Of a stretch of 64,000 nt of DNA, positions 1-8,333 are shown in pieces. A program made the position numbers and the translations under genes. Below the pieces are notes generated by a model that was not told the origin of the DNA, ran no database searches, and was given only the letters and a program-made list of their open reading frames with translations. This DNA is from Methylobacterium thuringiense (GTDB lineage: Bacteria > Pseudomonadota > Alphaproteobacteria > Rhizobiales > Beijerinckiaceae), in contig NZ_BPRA01000006.1 of assembly GCF_022179645.1 (NCBI RefSeq), positions 186,001 to 250,000 on the forward strand, given 5' to 3'. Position 1 is the first letter of the stretch. Every line of letters starts with the position of its first letter.

Positions 1-1821
1 ATCGAAGAACGGCACGATGCCGATCGTGTCGGTGACCTTGATGCGGGCCTCGAGCGACGCTTCGAGCAGGCTGCGCCCGCCGATCGGCAGGTTGAACGGC
101 CCACGCGGCCCAAGGGTTCGGAAAGCGAAGCCGCGCACCGATCCGCCGCCGCCGGCGAAGAAGCGGAAGTTGTCGGGGATCTCGGCGAGGGAGGCGCCGG
201 AGACCGAGCCGAACCCGATGCGGCCGGCGAGCACCGTGTTCGCCTCGTCGTCGAGGGCGTAATAGGTCGAGCCCTGGGCCTTGGCGACGAAGATGCCGGG
301 GTCCGAGCCGAGGAAGCTCGGATAGGGTGTCGCCGAGGCGAGCACGCGAAACCCCTGCGTCGGGTCGAGCAGGCTGTCGGTGGAATCGTAGGTCACCGAG
401 ACCGGAACGCCGATGAGCCGGTAATCGACCTTGCCGAGCGCATCCTGCGATCGGCCGACTTGGCCGTCGAGCCCGACCTGGGCCGAGAAGGTGTCCGAGA
501 AGCGGTGGCGCAGTCCCACCGACGCCCCGGCCGCATCGACGAGATAGCTCTGCTGCACCTCGCGGGTGACGAAGACGTTGGCGAGCAGGTCGTTGCGGCT
601 GCCGTCAAACGCCGGCTTGACGAAGGTCGCGGACAGCCGGCCGCCGAGGCCGGACGTGTCGATGCCGGCGAGCTTGCGCTGCTGCGCGAACGGATCGAAG
701 CCGAGACCGAGATAGTAGATGTCGGCGTCCAACCGGAAGGTCTCGCCACCGCCGAACAGGTTGCGGTTGGCGTAGTAGGCGCGCACGCCCGGACCGTCGA
801 CGGTGGAGTAGCGGGCCGATACGCCGAGCAGGTTCTGCTCGCGCTCGCCGAGCTCCACGAAGACCGGCAGGTTGCCATAGGCATCGAGGCTTTCGCCCTC
901 GCGCACGCGGACCGATCCGATGCCCTCGACCTTCGCGATCGTCCGGCGGATGTCGGCGATAGCTTTCGGCGAATACGGATCGCCCGGCTCCGAATAGATG
1001 AACGAGCGGATCACCGCCGGATCGATGCCCTCGGCGCCCTTCACGGCGACCTCGCCGATGCCGGCCTTCGGGCCGGGATCGACGGTGAAGGTCACGTCCA
1101 TGACGTGGGCCGCGTCGTCGACCACTGGATCGCGGGAGACAGCCTTGGCGAAGGGGTGGCCGAGCGCCCGGAAGCGATCGACGATCTTGGCTTCGCGGGC
1201 GAGTACGGTCGCGGAGCGGGCCGGCACGTCGTCGTCGGTGCGGGTGAATCGCTCGGGCAGCACCTCGGTCGAGAAGGCTCGTCCGGCCCGATCGCGCACG
1301 GCCACCGAACGCACGGTGTAGGCCGGGCCCAGATCGACCACGATCTTGACCGGCACCAGAGCCTGGGCACGCGAGCCCTCGGCCGCGCGGGCCGCCGCAT
1401 TGAGCGAGGCTTCGCCGGTGACGGCGATGTCGTCGACGCGGATCGTGACCGTTCCCTGGTAGTAGCCGTAGCCGGAGAGGACGTCCGTCAGGCGGCGCAG
1501 GTCGGCGTCGGCCCGGCGCACGAGCCCTTCGCCGTCGGGCGGTGCCTCCTGGCGCAGACGGTAGAGCGTCGAGGTGTCCTGCAGTGCCTGGACGACGTCG
1601 CTGTCGTCGACCCCGGTGATGCGCACGCTGTAGGGGAGGGCGGTGGCGGTCGGCTGTGGTGGCTCCTCCTCGGAGCCGAACAGCCCGAACAGGTCGAAGG
1701 CCTGAGCCGGCTGGGGCACGGCCATGGCGAGGCCGCTCGTCGCCAGCAACGCATAGGCGAACCGGCGCACGAGACGCCGGCCATGATGATTGGGGGCCCG
1801 GAGCAGGGTCAGGACTGGCAC
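1..1821 (-). CDS. tamA: TamA-like outer-membrane assembly factor (Omp85 family), C-terminus beyond left edge
   Basis: This frame is read leftwards and runs off the window after 607 codons, so perhaps the last few tens of residues are missing. An in-frame TAG lies directly before the GTG at 1821; a second GTG at 1770 is also possible. A signal peptide ends near a PQPAQA site, followed by about 300 residues with the look of POTRA domains (for example VRSVAVRDRAGRAF and ARYSTVDGPGVRAYYANRN at the barrel entry), then an Omp85 barrel carrying GGGGSVRGF near residue 555, the conserved loop-6 type motif. In the Omp85 family TamA works with the inner-membrane protein TamB in outer-membrane protein and lipid transport; tamB would be expected just outside the window to the left. 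BamA is less likely because the protein is short and has few POTRA repeats. Confidence 0.85.
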   Translation of the reverse strand, partial: MPVLTLLRAPNHHGRRLVRRFAYALLATSGLAMAVPQPAQAFDLFGLFGSEEEPPQPTATALPYSVRITGVDDSDVVQALQDTSTLYRLRQEAPPDGEGLVRRADADLRRLTDVLSGYGYYQGTVTIRVDDIAVTGEASLNAAARAAEGSRAQALVPVKIVVDLGPAYTVRSVAVRDRAGRAFSTEVLPERFTRTDDDVPARSATVLAREAKIVDRFRALGHPFAKAVSRDPVVDDAAHVMDVTFTVDPGPKAGIGEVAVKGAEGIDPAVIRSFIYSEPGDPYSPKAIADIRRTIAKVEGIGSVRVREGESLDAYGNLPVFVELGEREQNLLGVSARYSTVDGPGVRAYYANRNLFGGGETFRLDADIYYLGLGFDPFAQQRKLAGIDTSGLGGRLSATFVKPAFDGSRNDLLANVFVTREVQQSYLVDAAGASVGLRHRFSDTFSAQVGLDGQVGRSQDALGKVDYRLIGVPVSVTYDSTDSLLDPTQGFRVLASATPYPSFLGSDPGIFVAKAQGSTYYALDDEANTVLAGRIGFGSVSGASLAEIPDNFRFFAGGGGSVRGFAFRTLGPRGPFNLPIGGRSLLEASLEARIKVTDTIGIVPFFD

Positions 1822-2279
1822 CTAATCGCGGGAGCTCATCCGGCCGAATGCGACCGCACAACGAAGCTGTGCCCGCAAATGTCGAACGAACCGTCTACCA
1901 TCTGCGCCACCCCTCGACGGATCGGCCGCTTGGCGGCACGGATGGAGCGGGAAGGCTCAACCCGCGCGCTGCATCGCAGCCTTTGTTGAGTCCAAGCCTA
2001 GCCGCAAGGGGATACCCGGGGCAACCTTGGCCGCCGACCGCTCCACCTTCGCGAAACCCTGACGGCGGCGCCGACCGGCCGCGGACTCTTGTCGCTCGCC
2101 AAGGGGCGACCTACCTGACTTTTCATGACCCGACCCCGTCGGCCGCATTTCCCAGGCTCCGTCCGTGTGACGGCAAGTCGCGGCCAGACGACCTCTTCCA
2201 CATCGACGGCGGCCCCGGCTTCGGACCGGCGCCCGGACACCCTTTTTCCGGAGAGGGTCGACCAAGCGGAGATGAACGC
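1822..2279. other. Intergenic region, no gene recognised
   Basis: This spacer separates tamA (leftward) from the cold-shock gene (rightward) and so must hold both promoters. Frames that cross it have no family resemblance and overlap each other. I see no convincing hairpin terminator or RNA gene. Confidence 0.5.
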
Positions 2280-2489
2280 ATGCAGACAGGCACCGTCAAA
2301 TGGTTCGATGAAATCAAAGGTTACGGCTTCATTGAGCCGGATACCGGGGGGCGGGACGTCTTCGTCCATGTCTCGGCGGTGCAGGCCGCGGGCCTACGCG
2401 GCCTCGCCGAAGGCCAGAAGGTGAGTTTCGACGTGGAGAACGACCGCCGCAGCGGGAAACCCGCCGCCATCAACCTTCAGGCAAGCTGA
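2280..2489 (+). CDS. Cold-shock-domain protein (CspA family)
   Basis: The 69-residue product is one cold-shock domain with RNP-1 (KGYGFI, residues 13-18) and RNP-2 (DVFVHVS, about 27-33). Proteins of this family bind single-stranded RNA and DNA and melt RNA secondary structure. The length is exactly that of single-domain bacterial Csp proteins. The ATG at 2280 is chosen because it gives the canonical MQTGTVKWF start; a GCGGAG stretch about ten bases upstream can act as ribosome binding site. The gene stands alone. Which of the several csp paralogues of the genus it is cannot be told. Confidence 0.92.
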   Translation: MQTGTVKWFDEIKGYGFIEPDTGGRDVFVHVSAVQAAGLRGLAEGQKVSFDVENDRRSGKPAAINLQAS

Positions 2490-2727
2490 TCGTCCGGACA
2501 GCCGTCGCCGTCGTTTCCGTCGGGCAACGGTCCCAAAAAATCGCTTCGGTCCCCGATCGACAGCAACGGTCTTCGTTGATCGTTCACGTGACGTCGTGCA
2601 TCGGCTGCGCGCGTCAGCAACCCGGCCTGTTTCGGCCGTCCACGAGCCCACAGAAGGGGCGCTTCCACCGGACTGTGCAGCAACACGGCTCCGGAGGGTC
2701 ACTGCGTTACGACATGAGAAAGGTCAG

Positions 2728-3108
2728 ATGAGCGCATTCGACTATCGAAATTTCGACGATCGCCGCCAGCACTCGCAAAATGCCAGGGCGGCCCTGCTTG
2801 AGAAGTTCAAGTCCCGGCCTTCCTTCGACGATCCGGAGATGATGGCCAAGGCCAAGCACCGCCAGGAAGTGGCCCAGGCCCGAGACGACCGCGCCCGCGA
2901 GCGGGAACGTGTCCGGGTCGAGGCCGAGCGCAAGGCGGCTGAGGAGAAGCGCCTGCGTGAGGAGGCTGAACTCAAGGCTCAGATCGAGCGTGAGGAGGCT
3001 GCCGCGGCTGAACTGGCTGCGCGCAAGGAGGCGGAGACGGCAGAACGGAAGGCGCAACGGGATGCGCGTTATGCCGCCCGTAAGGCCAAGGTGAAGATCC
3101 GACGATGA
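2728..3108 (+). CDS. DUF6481 family protein, charged coiled coil
   Basis: The 126-residue protein begins MSAFDYRNFDDRR and then becomes an almost uninterrupted alpha-helical, Arg/Glu/Ala-rich coiled coil from about residue 45 to the end, closing with a basic tail. The N-terminal pattern FDDRRQ...ARAALLEKFKSRP is what I know from DUF6481 proteins of alphaproteobacteria, which have no established function. The start at 2728 follows AAAGGTCAG, a usable ribosome binding site. It follows the cold-shock gene on the same strand after about 240 bases and could be co-expressed, but no shared operon signal is visible. Confidence 0.8.
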   Translation: MSAFDYRNFDDRRQHSQNARAALLEKFKSRPSFDDPEMMAKAKHRQEVAQARDDRARERERVRVEAERKAAEEKRLREEAELKAQIEREEAAAAELAARKEAETAERKAQRDARYAARKAKVKIRR

Positions 3109-3257
3109 CCGATCCGGGCGCCGATGCGTCGGCGCCTCATCGTTGAAGAATGTGAATCGACCCGAGCCGGGCTCCTCGCGAGCCTGGCTCTTTCGTTCTA
3201 CATTCGTCGCCGAATCCGCGTCGTTCGTGCTGCGGAACTGTGTCTCGGGAGAGTGGA

Positions 3258-3431
3258 ATGGCCAGCGTCGACGTCAACATGGTGAAGTGCGCCTGCCCCG
3301 ACTGCGTCTGCGTGGTTTCGGTCGAGAAGGCCGTGAAGCGCGACGAGAAGGCCTTCTGCTGCGACGAATGTGCCGACGGCCATCCGGATCATTCCGGCTG
3401 CGACCACGCCGGCTGTGCCTGCCACGGCTGA
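3258..3431 (+). CDS. Bacterial metallothionein
   Basis: The 57-residue protein has ten cysteines and four histidines arranged as CACPDCVC near the N-terminus, FCCDEC in the middle and GCDHAGCACHG at the end. This Cys/His layout is that of the cyanobacterial SmtA / pseudomonad BmtA metallothioneins, which bind zinc and cadmium in a metal-thiolate cluster. The start at 3258 is preceded by GGGAGAGTGGA, a strong ribosome binding site; an in-frame start six codons earlier is less well placed. It converges with the TonB receptor at 3487, which looks like a zinc transporter, so both may serve metal homeostasis, though no shared regulatory site was seen. Confidence 0.88.
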   Translation: MASVDVNMVKCACPDCVCVVSVEKAVKRDEKAFCCDECADGHPDHSGCDHAGCACHG

Positions 3432-3452
3432 CCCGGCCCGCTCGGAGCCATG

Positions 3453-3482
3453 AAAGGCGCGTCCCCGCGGGCGCGCCTTTTT
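3453..3482 (+). terminator. Rho-independent terminator after the metallothionein gene
   Basis: A perfect 9-bp inverted repeat, AAAGGCGCG at 3453-3461 and CGCGCCTTT at 3472-3480, encloses a GC-rich 10-base loop and is followed by more T residues. It lies between two convergent genes and may serve both, but the T-run favours the plus strand. Confidence 0.8.
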
Positions 3483-3486
3483 CGTT

Positions 3487-5643
3487 TCAGAACCGTGCCG
3501 TCAGGGTGAGCCGGACGTTCCGGCCCGGCAACAGGATCTCGTCCTTCTTGAAGGAGGCCGAGTTGCGGAAGTCGTCGTTGAGCAGGTTGCGACCCTGCAG
3601 GCCGAGCGTGACCTCGCTGACGCCGTAGATCCCCGGATCGAGGGGCTTGGTATAGGCGACCTCCGCGCGCAGATCGTTCCAGCCGGGCGTCGTCGTCTCG
3701 AACGGCGCGACCTCGGTGTGATCGAAGGCGTGGAGGATGTTCACCCGCGCGAACCAGCCGTCCGCCCGCACGAAAACGCCGCCGCCGAGACGGTGAGGCG
3801 GGATGCGCGGCACGTTGCTGCCGTCGTCGAACTGCGCCCGCACGAAGTCGTACTGCGCCTCGATCCCGGCCCAGCCGTTGCCCACCGGGATCGCGTCGAG
3901 CTGTGCCCCGATCTCGGCCCCGTAGAACGTGGCGTTCTGCTGCGAGTAGACGATCTGGCGCAGCTCGTCGTCGCTGCCGCAGGAGCCGAAATCGTCCCCG
4001 CAGCGGATGCCGGTGTCGCGCTTGAAGATGAAGCCGGTGTAGCGCGTGTAATAGCTGGTCGCGTCCAGCCGCAGCGGTCCTTCGGCCCGGCGGATGCCGA
4101 CCTCTACGGTCCGAGCGCGCTCGAGCCGCAGGGTCGGGTCGCCGATTTCGAAGGTTGCGGTCGCGTCGTGCGGTCCCTGAGAGAACAGCTCGTAGCCGGT
4201 AGGTGCCCGCTCGACGTACGAGCCGTTCAGGCTGGCGACGAAGCCGTATGGCAGGTCCTGCAGGGCGCCGAGGCTGAGACTCTTCGGGGGGAAACGGCGC
4301 GTCAATGCATAGGCGGCCGGGTCTTCGCCGGCGACCGGCAGGTAGTCGCTCGGGAATTGCCGTGCGGTGCTGTTCAGACGGTCGCCTTCGATCCGGCCTG
4401 CCGCCTGGAAGCGCAGGCCTTGGACAGGCGTGAGCTCCTCGAACAGGTAGACCGCGTTCGCGCGTGATTCCGTCGGTGGCAGGAAGCTCTCGCCCTGCGT
4501 GTTCAGCACGCGCCGGCCGCTCTGGAGGCCGAGCGCGCCGGTGAGCGTTCCGAGCGCGGTCGTCACCGGCACGTGCTGCAGCTCGACCCGGCCTTCCGCC
4601 TCGCGGTTCTTGAAGGTCGCCTGGATGCCGTCGATCCCGTCGCCGCCGATGCCGATCTCGTCGTGGCGGTAGACCGAAGCGCCGGCCCAGTATCGGATCA
4701 CTTCGAACGGTCCGTCCAGCGGCCGGTACTCGCCGCGGGAGAGCACGCGGTCCTGGCGCGGATCGAGCCGGGTGCGGTTCTCGGCCGCCTCGCCACCTGG
4801 GATCTGGTAGAGCGAGTCGTAGTGGCTGAACGAGACGCCGACGAAGCCGCGGTCGCCGATGGCCGAGATGCCGACGGAGCCGCCCTGCGATTCGTTCGCA
4901 GAATTCCGCTGGATGCCGGCCGGGGTGTCGTAGCTGTCGGCCGCCGACCGGAAGCCGTCGGCATGAACGGCGAAACCGTCACCGCCGGCATCCACCGTGG
5001 CGGCCCCGAGCCGTCCGTTATCAACGCTGGAAAAACCGCTGGTGACCTGTCCCTGGACACCGTTGGCCGGGATGAAGGTCGGGACGCGGTTGTTTTCCGC
5101 CGAGACCACGCCGCCGATCGCACCGGAGCCGTAGCGCAGGGTCGCGGGCCCCCGGATCACCTCGATCCGGTCCGAAACCAGCGGGTTGATCGGGACTGCG
5201 TGATCCTCGCCGAGCTCCGACACGTCGCCGCTGACGACGCCGTTCTCCTGGATACGCACACGGGCATTGTCGAGACCCCGAATGATCGGCCGCGAGGCCG
5301 CACCGGGTGCATAGCTCGACGACGACAGGCCCGGGCGATCGAACAGGGCGTCGCCGAGGCTGGTGGGCTGGTTGCGCGAGATCTGGTCCTGCGTGACCAC
5401 CGTCACCGGGGAGAAGGTATCCGTCACCACCGGCAGCACGCCGGTCGGAACGCGCGAGCCGGACGCGCCTTTGGTCTGGACCGGACTGACCGAGGTCACG
5501 CTGAGCTCTTCCAGCGTCGCTTCCGCCTGCGGTGCGGCGATGGCACCGAACGGAAACAGGCCGAGGGAGAGCACTGTCCCGGTCAACAGGGCACTTCGCC
5601 CAGATACGCTCCGTCGTCCGGCCCACGTCACGCCACGCATCAT
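3487..5643 (-). CDS. TonB-dependent receptor, ZnuD-like (putative zinc uptake)
   Basis: The 718-residue protein has a signal peptide, a likely TonB box (LEELSVTSV, about residues 44-52), a plug domain and a 22-strand type barrel ending in the aromatic ...LTARF. The plug contains RPIIRGLDNARVRI, GVVSGDVSELGEDHAV and IEVIRGPATLRYGSGAIGGV. These closely follow the ZnuD family of zinc receptors. A pair of cysteines (RCGDDFGSCG, around residue 555) could form a loop disulfide. I do not see the His-rich loops of neisserial ZnuD, so the metal is an inference. Upstream repeats resembling Zur operators support zinc. The start is the first of two adjacent ATGs. Confidence 0.82.
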   Translation of the reverse strand: MMRGVTWAGRRSVSGRSALLTGTVLSLGLFPFGAIAAPQAEATLEELSVTSVSPVQTKGASGSRVPTGVLPVVTDTFSPVTVVTQDQISRNQPTSLGDALFDRPGLSSSSYAPGAASRPIIRGLDNARVRIQENGVVSGDVSELGEDHAVPINPLVSDRIEVIRGPATLRYGSGAIGGVVSAENNRVPTFIPANGVQGQVTSGFSSVDNGRLGAATVDAGGDGFAVHADGFRSAADSYDTPAGIQRNSANESQGGSVGISAIGDRGFVGVSFSHYDSLYQIPGGEAAENRTRLDPRQDRVLSRGEYRPLDGPFEVIRYWAGASVYRHDEIGIGGDGIDGIQATFKNREAEGRVELQHVPVTTALGTLTGALGLQSGRRVLNTQGESFLPPTESRANAVYLFEELTPVQGLRFQAAGRIEGDRLNSTARQFPSDYLPVAGEDPAAYALTRRFPPKSLSLGALQDLPYGFVASLNGSYVERAPTGYELFSQGPHDATATFEIGDPTLRLERARTVEVGIRRAEGPLRLDATSYYTRYTGFIFKRDTGIRCGDDFGSCGSDDELRQIVYSQQNATFYGAEIGAQLDAIPVGNGWAGIEAQYDFVRAQFDDGSNVPRIPPHRLGGGVFVRADGWFARVNILHAFDHTEVAPFETTTPGWNDLRAEVAYTKPLDPGIYGVSEVTLGLQGRNLLNDDFRNSASFKKDEILLPGRNVRLTLTARF

Positions 5644-5654
5644 GCCTCACAGAT

Positions 5655-5697
5655 AAACGTTACAACGTTTCATCGCGTGACTGTGATAATGTTACAA
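5655..5697 (-). promoter_or_regulatory. Candidate Zur operator repeats upstream of the ZnuD-like receptor
   Basis: Just upstream of the receptor start lies the near-palindrome AAACGTTACAACGTTT (5655-5670). Its core GTTACAAC differs by one base from the GTTATAAC core of alphaproteobacterial Zur boxes. A second copy of the core, GTTACAA, starts at 5691, exactly 32 bases (about three helical turns) from the first at 5659. Position and spacing suit repression when zinc is plentiful. The assignment to Zur rests on resemblance only. Confidence 0.45.
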
Positions 5698-5818
5698 GCG
5701 ATGAATCGAGAACGCTGATCGTGGCCTTGCAGGTGTGGCCGAAGCGCATCGTTTCGAGCGCCGGCACCGTGCCGAAATCAAGACGACCTTGCGGTTGGCG
5801 ACGCGACGTCTGCCGAGA

Positions 5819-6667
5819 TCAGACCGGCCCGGTCGCCACGGGGCGAGACTCGTCGGAGCCCCAATCCGCCCAGGATCCGTCGTAGAGCGCGCGGGGCGGC
5901 CGGCCCAGCGTCTCGAGGGCAAGCGAGACGATCGCGGCCGTCACGCCCGAGCCGCAGGTCGTGATGACCGGACGGTCGAGGTCCACGCCGGCCTCGGCGA
6001 AAGCGGCCCTCAGCGACGCCTCGTCCTTGAGCCGGCCGTTGGCCTGCAGTGCCGCGTAGTGGACGTTGCGCGCGCCCGGCATATGCCCCGGTCGGACGCC
6101 GGGGCGCGGTTCGGCCTCCTCGCCGCGAAAACGCGGGCCGGAGCGGGCATCGACCACCTGGGCCGCGTTTCGATCGAGGGCGCGCGCCACATCGCCCGTA
6201 TCGGCGACGGAGCCGTGGTCGAAACGGGCGGTGAAGTGGCGGCGCTCCCGAGGGCGAACCTCGCCATCCTCTGTCGGGTAGCCAGCCGCGATCCAGGCCG
6301 GCAAGCCGCCTTCGAGGATCGCAACATCGCGCACCCCGAAGGTTCGTAGCATCCACCAGACGCGGGGGGCCGAGAACAGGCCGAGCCCGTCATAGACGAT
6401 GATCTGTGCACCATCGCCGATTCCGAGGGCTCGCATGCGCGATGAAAACACCTCGGGATGTGGCAGCATGTGGGGTAATGGCGAGGTCTCGTCGCTGACG
6501 GCGTCGATGTCGAAGCGGATTGCGCCGGGAACATGCGCCGCGCGAAATTCGGCCTCTGCGTCGCGCCCCTGTGCGGGCAGATACCAGGAAGCGTCGAGCA
6601 CGACGATGTCGGGCGCGCTGAGGCGTTGATGAAGCCAGTCCGGCGTGACGAAGGGCTTGGTCGCCAT
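5819..6667 (-). CDS. sseA: Thiosulfate / 3-mercaptopyruvate sulfurtransferase (tandem rhodanese)
   Basis: The 282-residue protein has two rhodanese domains. The first (residues about 5-130) is non-catalytic; the second carries the active-site loop CGSGVTA near residue 236. A loop beginning CGSG[VI]TA is typical of 3-mercaptopyruvate sulfurtransferases, whereas thiosulfate sulfurtransferases usually have a basic CRxGxR loop. The product moves sulfane sulfur from a donor to thiol or cyanide in the cytoplasm. The ATG at 6667 has a GAGAG ribosome binding site five bases upstream; longer frames begin in non-conserved sequence. It stands alone on the minus strand. Confidence 0.88.
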   Translation of the reverse strand: MATKPFVTPDWLHQRLSAPDIVVLDASWYLPAQGRDAEAEFRAAHVPGAIRFDIDAVSDETSPLPHMLPHPEVFSSRMRALGIGDGAQIIVYDGLGLFSAPRVWWMLRTFGVRDVAILEGGLPAWIAAGYPTEDGEVRPRERRHFTARFDHGSVADTGDVARALDRNAAQVVDARSGPRFRGEEAEPRPGVRPGHMPGARNVHYAALQANGRLKDEASLRAAFAEAGVDLDRPVITTCGSGVTAAIVSLALETLGRPPRALYDGSWADWGSDESRPVATGPV

Positions 6668-6877
6668 GATTGCTCTCGTTCGTCGCCTTCGCCGTGGGAG
6701 TGAAACACATCCAACCCGAGCATGCACCCCGCGTGAGGACGCAAATGCTCCACGCGGCGGCGTGGACGTCACGGGGGTGTACGCTGCTATCGGCTTGATG
6801 CCAAAGCCCTCGCATCCGGCAAGAGAGGCCCCGATGGCTTAGTTGCCGAACGTTCTATCTCAGCCACCGACACGCCC

Positions 6878-7144
6878 ATGGGAGCCGCCCGGCCTTTGAC
6901 CGTTCGCGAGACCTTTCACATCGAACTCCTCGGACCCGACGACGGTACGGACGCAGCGCCCGTACAGCAGCGCGTTTCCGTGCGGGTGAGCGACCTGGAA
7001 GTTGCTACCGAGCGGGCGCTGCGCCTGTTCGCGCGGGCTCGCGCGCCGCAGCGCTCGCAGGCACGCGCCGAAGCCGTTCGCGTGATCGACGGTGCCGGAC
7101 GGGAGGTGTTTCGCTGGAGCCGGTTCGATGAGCCGGGCGGTTGA
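6878..7144 (+). CDS. Hypothetical protein, 88 residues
   Basis: No family is recognised. The product starts MGAARPLTVRETFHIELLG and has alternating strand and helix tendency with an amphipathic Arg/Ala-rich helix around residues 35-65 and a polar C-terminus. Codon use matches the neighbouring genome. No good ribosome binding site precedes the ATG. It converges on the FemAB-like gene, leaving 13 bases between stop codons. Confidence 0.55.
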   Translation: MGAARPLTVRETFHIELLGPDDGTDAAPVQQRVSVRVSDLEVATERALRLFARARAPQRSQARAEAVRVIDGAGREVFRWSRFDEPGG

Positions 7145-7157
7145 ACTCCGGACCCGC

Positions 7158-8333
7158 CTATGCGGGCCCGCCCGTGCGCAGGCGGCTCGCCTGCGCACGC
7201 AGACCTTCCAGTGAGGCGGCGAGCCGAAACAGCCGGTCGCCGCCTCCGGCCTCGATCAGTCCGTGCGCAAGCCGGCGCCGCTCGCCCCAGAAGGTCTCGA
7301 TCAGCGGAAAATTCGGAGGCGCACACGAATCGGCCGTCTCGATCCGGTTGTCGGCGAGCAGCGATCGGGTGACCCGCTCGACGAGTTGCGCGCCGGGAGA
7401 GTTCTTGGCCTCGGCCTCATCGTAGGAAATCTTGAGGAACCACAACGTCGATGCCGTCTCCAGCGCCAGGGACGACGCGAGGCTGCGGCCGTCCCGGCGC
7501 AGGCGATCGATGCGCACGCATCCCCGCTCGCCGTACGACGCGATCAATCCGTTCAGGAAGCCGACTTCCGCCGGCCGCCGTCCGACCGCCGTGCCGGCCC
7601 GCCCTTTCCAGCCCGCCGTTTCGAGCGTGACGTAGTCGGCGAGCGCCTCCGTAAGCGCCCGTGGATCACGGACGATCTCGTGTTCGACCACGCCGCCTGC
7701 CGACATCCGCCGGAAGAACCGGGCAAGTTGGGCCGCCTTGCGGGGGGAGACATTCACATCGAGATAATTCTTACGCGCTGATGCCTCGTTGCCAGAGACG
7801 TCGAGGAAGCCCCGCTCGTGGCTCCAGAAATCGGTCCGACGCTGCCTGGTCTCGCTTAGCGTCCGATCGAGCAGAGCGGCGAACGGACCGTCGAGCGGCA
7901 GGTAGGGCATCAGGAGACGGCGCGGCAAGCCGAGGGCCCTCGGCGCATCGAGCAACCCCTTCAGGCCACGTTCGGCCTCGTCGCGGGCGAGGAGGGGAGC
8001 CCCGAAGATCGAGAACCCGTGCGTCCAGCCCATCAGAGCCGGCAACGGAACGCCCCAGCGGTGGACGATGCGACAGGGCCAGAGCGCGAGGAGGCGTGCT
8101 CCGGGCTCGTCCGGCGGCCGGTCGCTGACGGTCACGATGCGGATACCCGCCCCGAAGGCGCGGGCTGCCGACATGGCGAAGTCCGCCTCGAAGAACAGGT
8201 TCTCGACGAGGGCAGCATGGCCGAGATCTCGCCAGGCTCCGAGCATGGGCACGGCTTGGTCGAGCGGACGGATCGAGACGATGACGCCGTCGGGCGTTCT
8301 GCCTGTGCGGGATTGGCCTGACGCGGTCCGCAT
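7158..8333 (-). CDS. FemAB/GNAT-fold acyl- or aminoacyl-transferase-like protein
   Basis: The 391-residue product resembles the GNAT-like proteins of polysaccharide loci (Acetyltransf_6 / FemAB type): a first half with FFEADFAMSAAR and a second half with FRRMSAGG, TLETAGWKGRAGTAVG (about residues 248-263) and SLALETASTLWFLKISYDE, typical of the second GNAT-like subdomain. The TAGWKG segment is a hallmark of this group. The donor and acceptor are not known. The start codon overlaps the stop of the flippase upstream (TGATG, one shared base), so the two are translated together and probably serve one surface-polysaccharide pathway. Confidence 0.75.
   Translation of the reverse strand: MRTASGQSRTGRTPDGVIVSIRPLDQAVPMLGAWRDLGHAALVENLFFEADFAMSAARAFGAGIRIVTVSDRPPDEPGARLLALWPCRIVHRWGVPLPALMGWTHGFSIFGAPLLARDEAERGLKGLLDAPRALGLPRRLLMPYLPLDGPFAALLDRTLSETRQRRTDFWSHERGFLDVSGNEASARKNYLDVNVSPRKAAQLARFFRRMSAGGVVEHEIVRDPRALTEALADYVTLETAGWKGRAGTAVGRRPAEVGFLNGLIASYGERGCVRIDRLRRDGRSLASSLALETASTLWFLKISYDEAEAKNSPGAQLVERVTRSLLADNRIETADSCAPPNFPLIETFWGERRRLAHGLIEAGGGDRLFRLAASLEGLRAQASRLRTGGPA

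Noticed and set aside
1880-1920. Sequence resembling a tRNA D arm on the minus strand (GTGGCGCAGATGGTAGACG)
   Set aside because: No matching acceptor stem, anticodon stem or T arm could be folded around it.
460-1989. Long plus-strand open frame over the tamA region
   Set aside because: It is antisense to a frame with a signal peptide, POTRA-like domains and an Omp85 motif. The plus-strand product is Arg/Asp/Gly-rich without any family features, as expected for the opposite strand of GC-rich coding DNA.
4573-5718. 381-codon plus-strand frame inside the TonB receptor
   Set aside because: It lies wholly antisense to a clear receptor gene and has the composition of a shadow frame.
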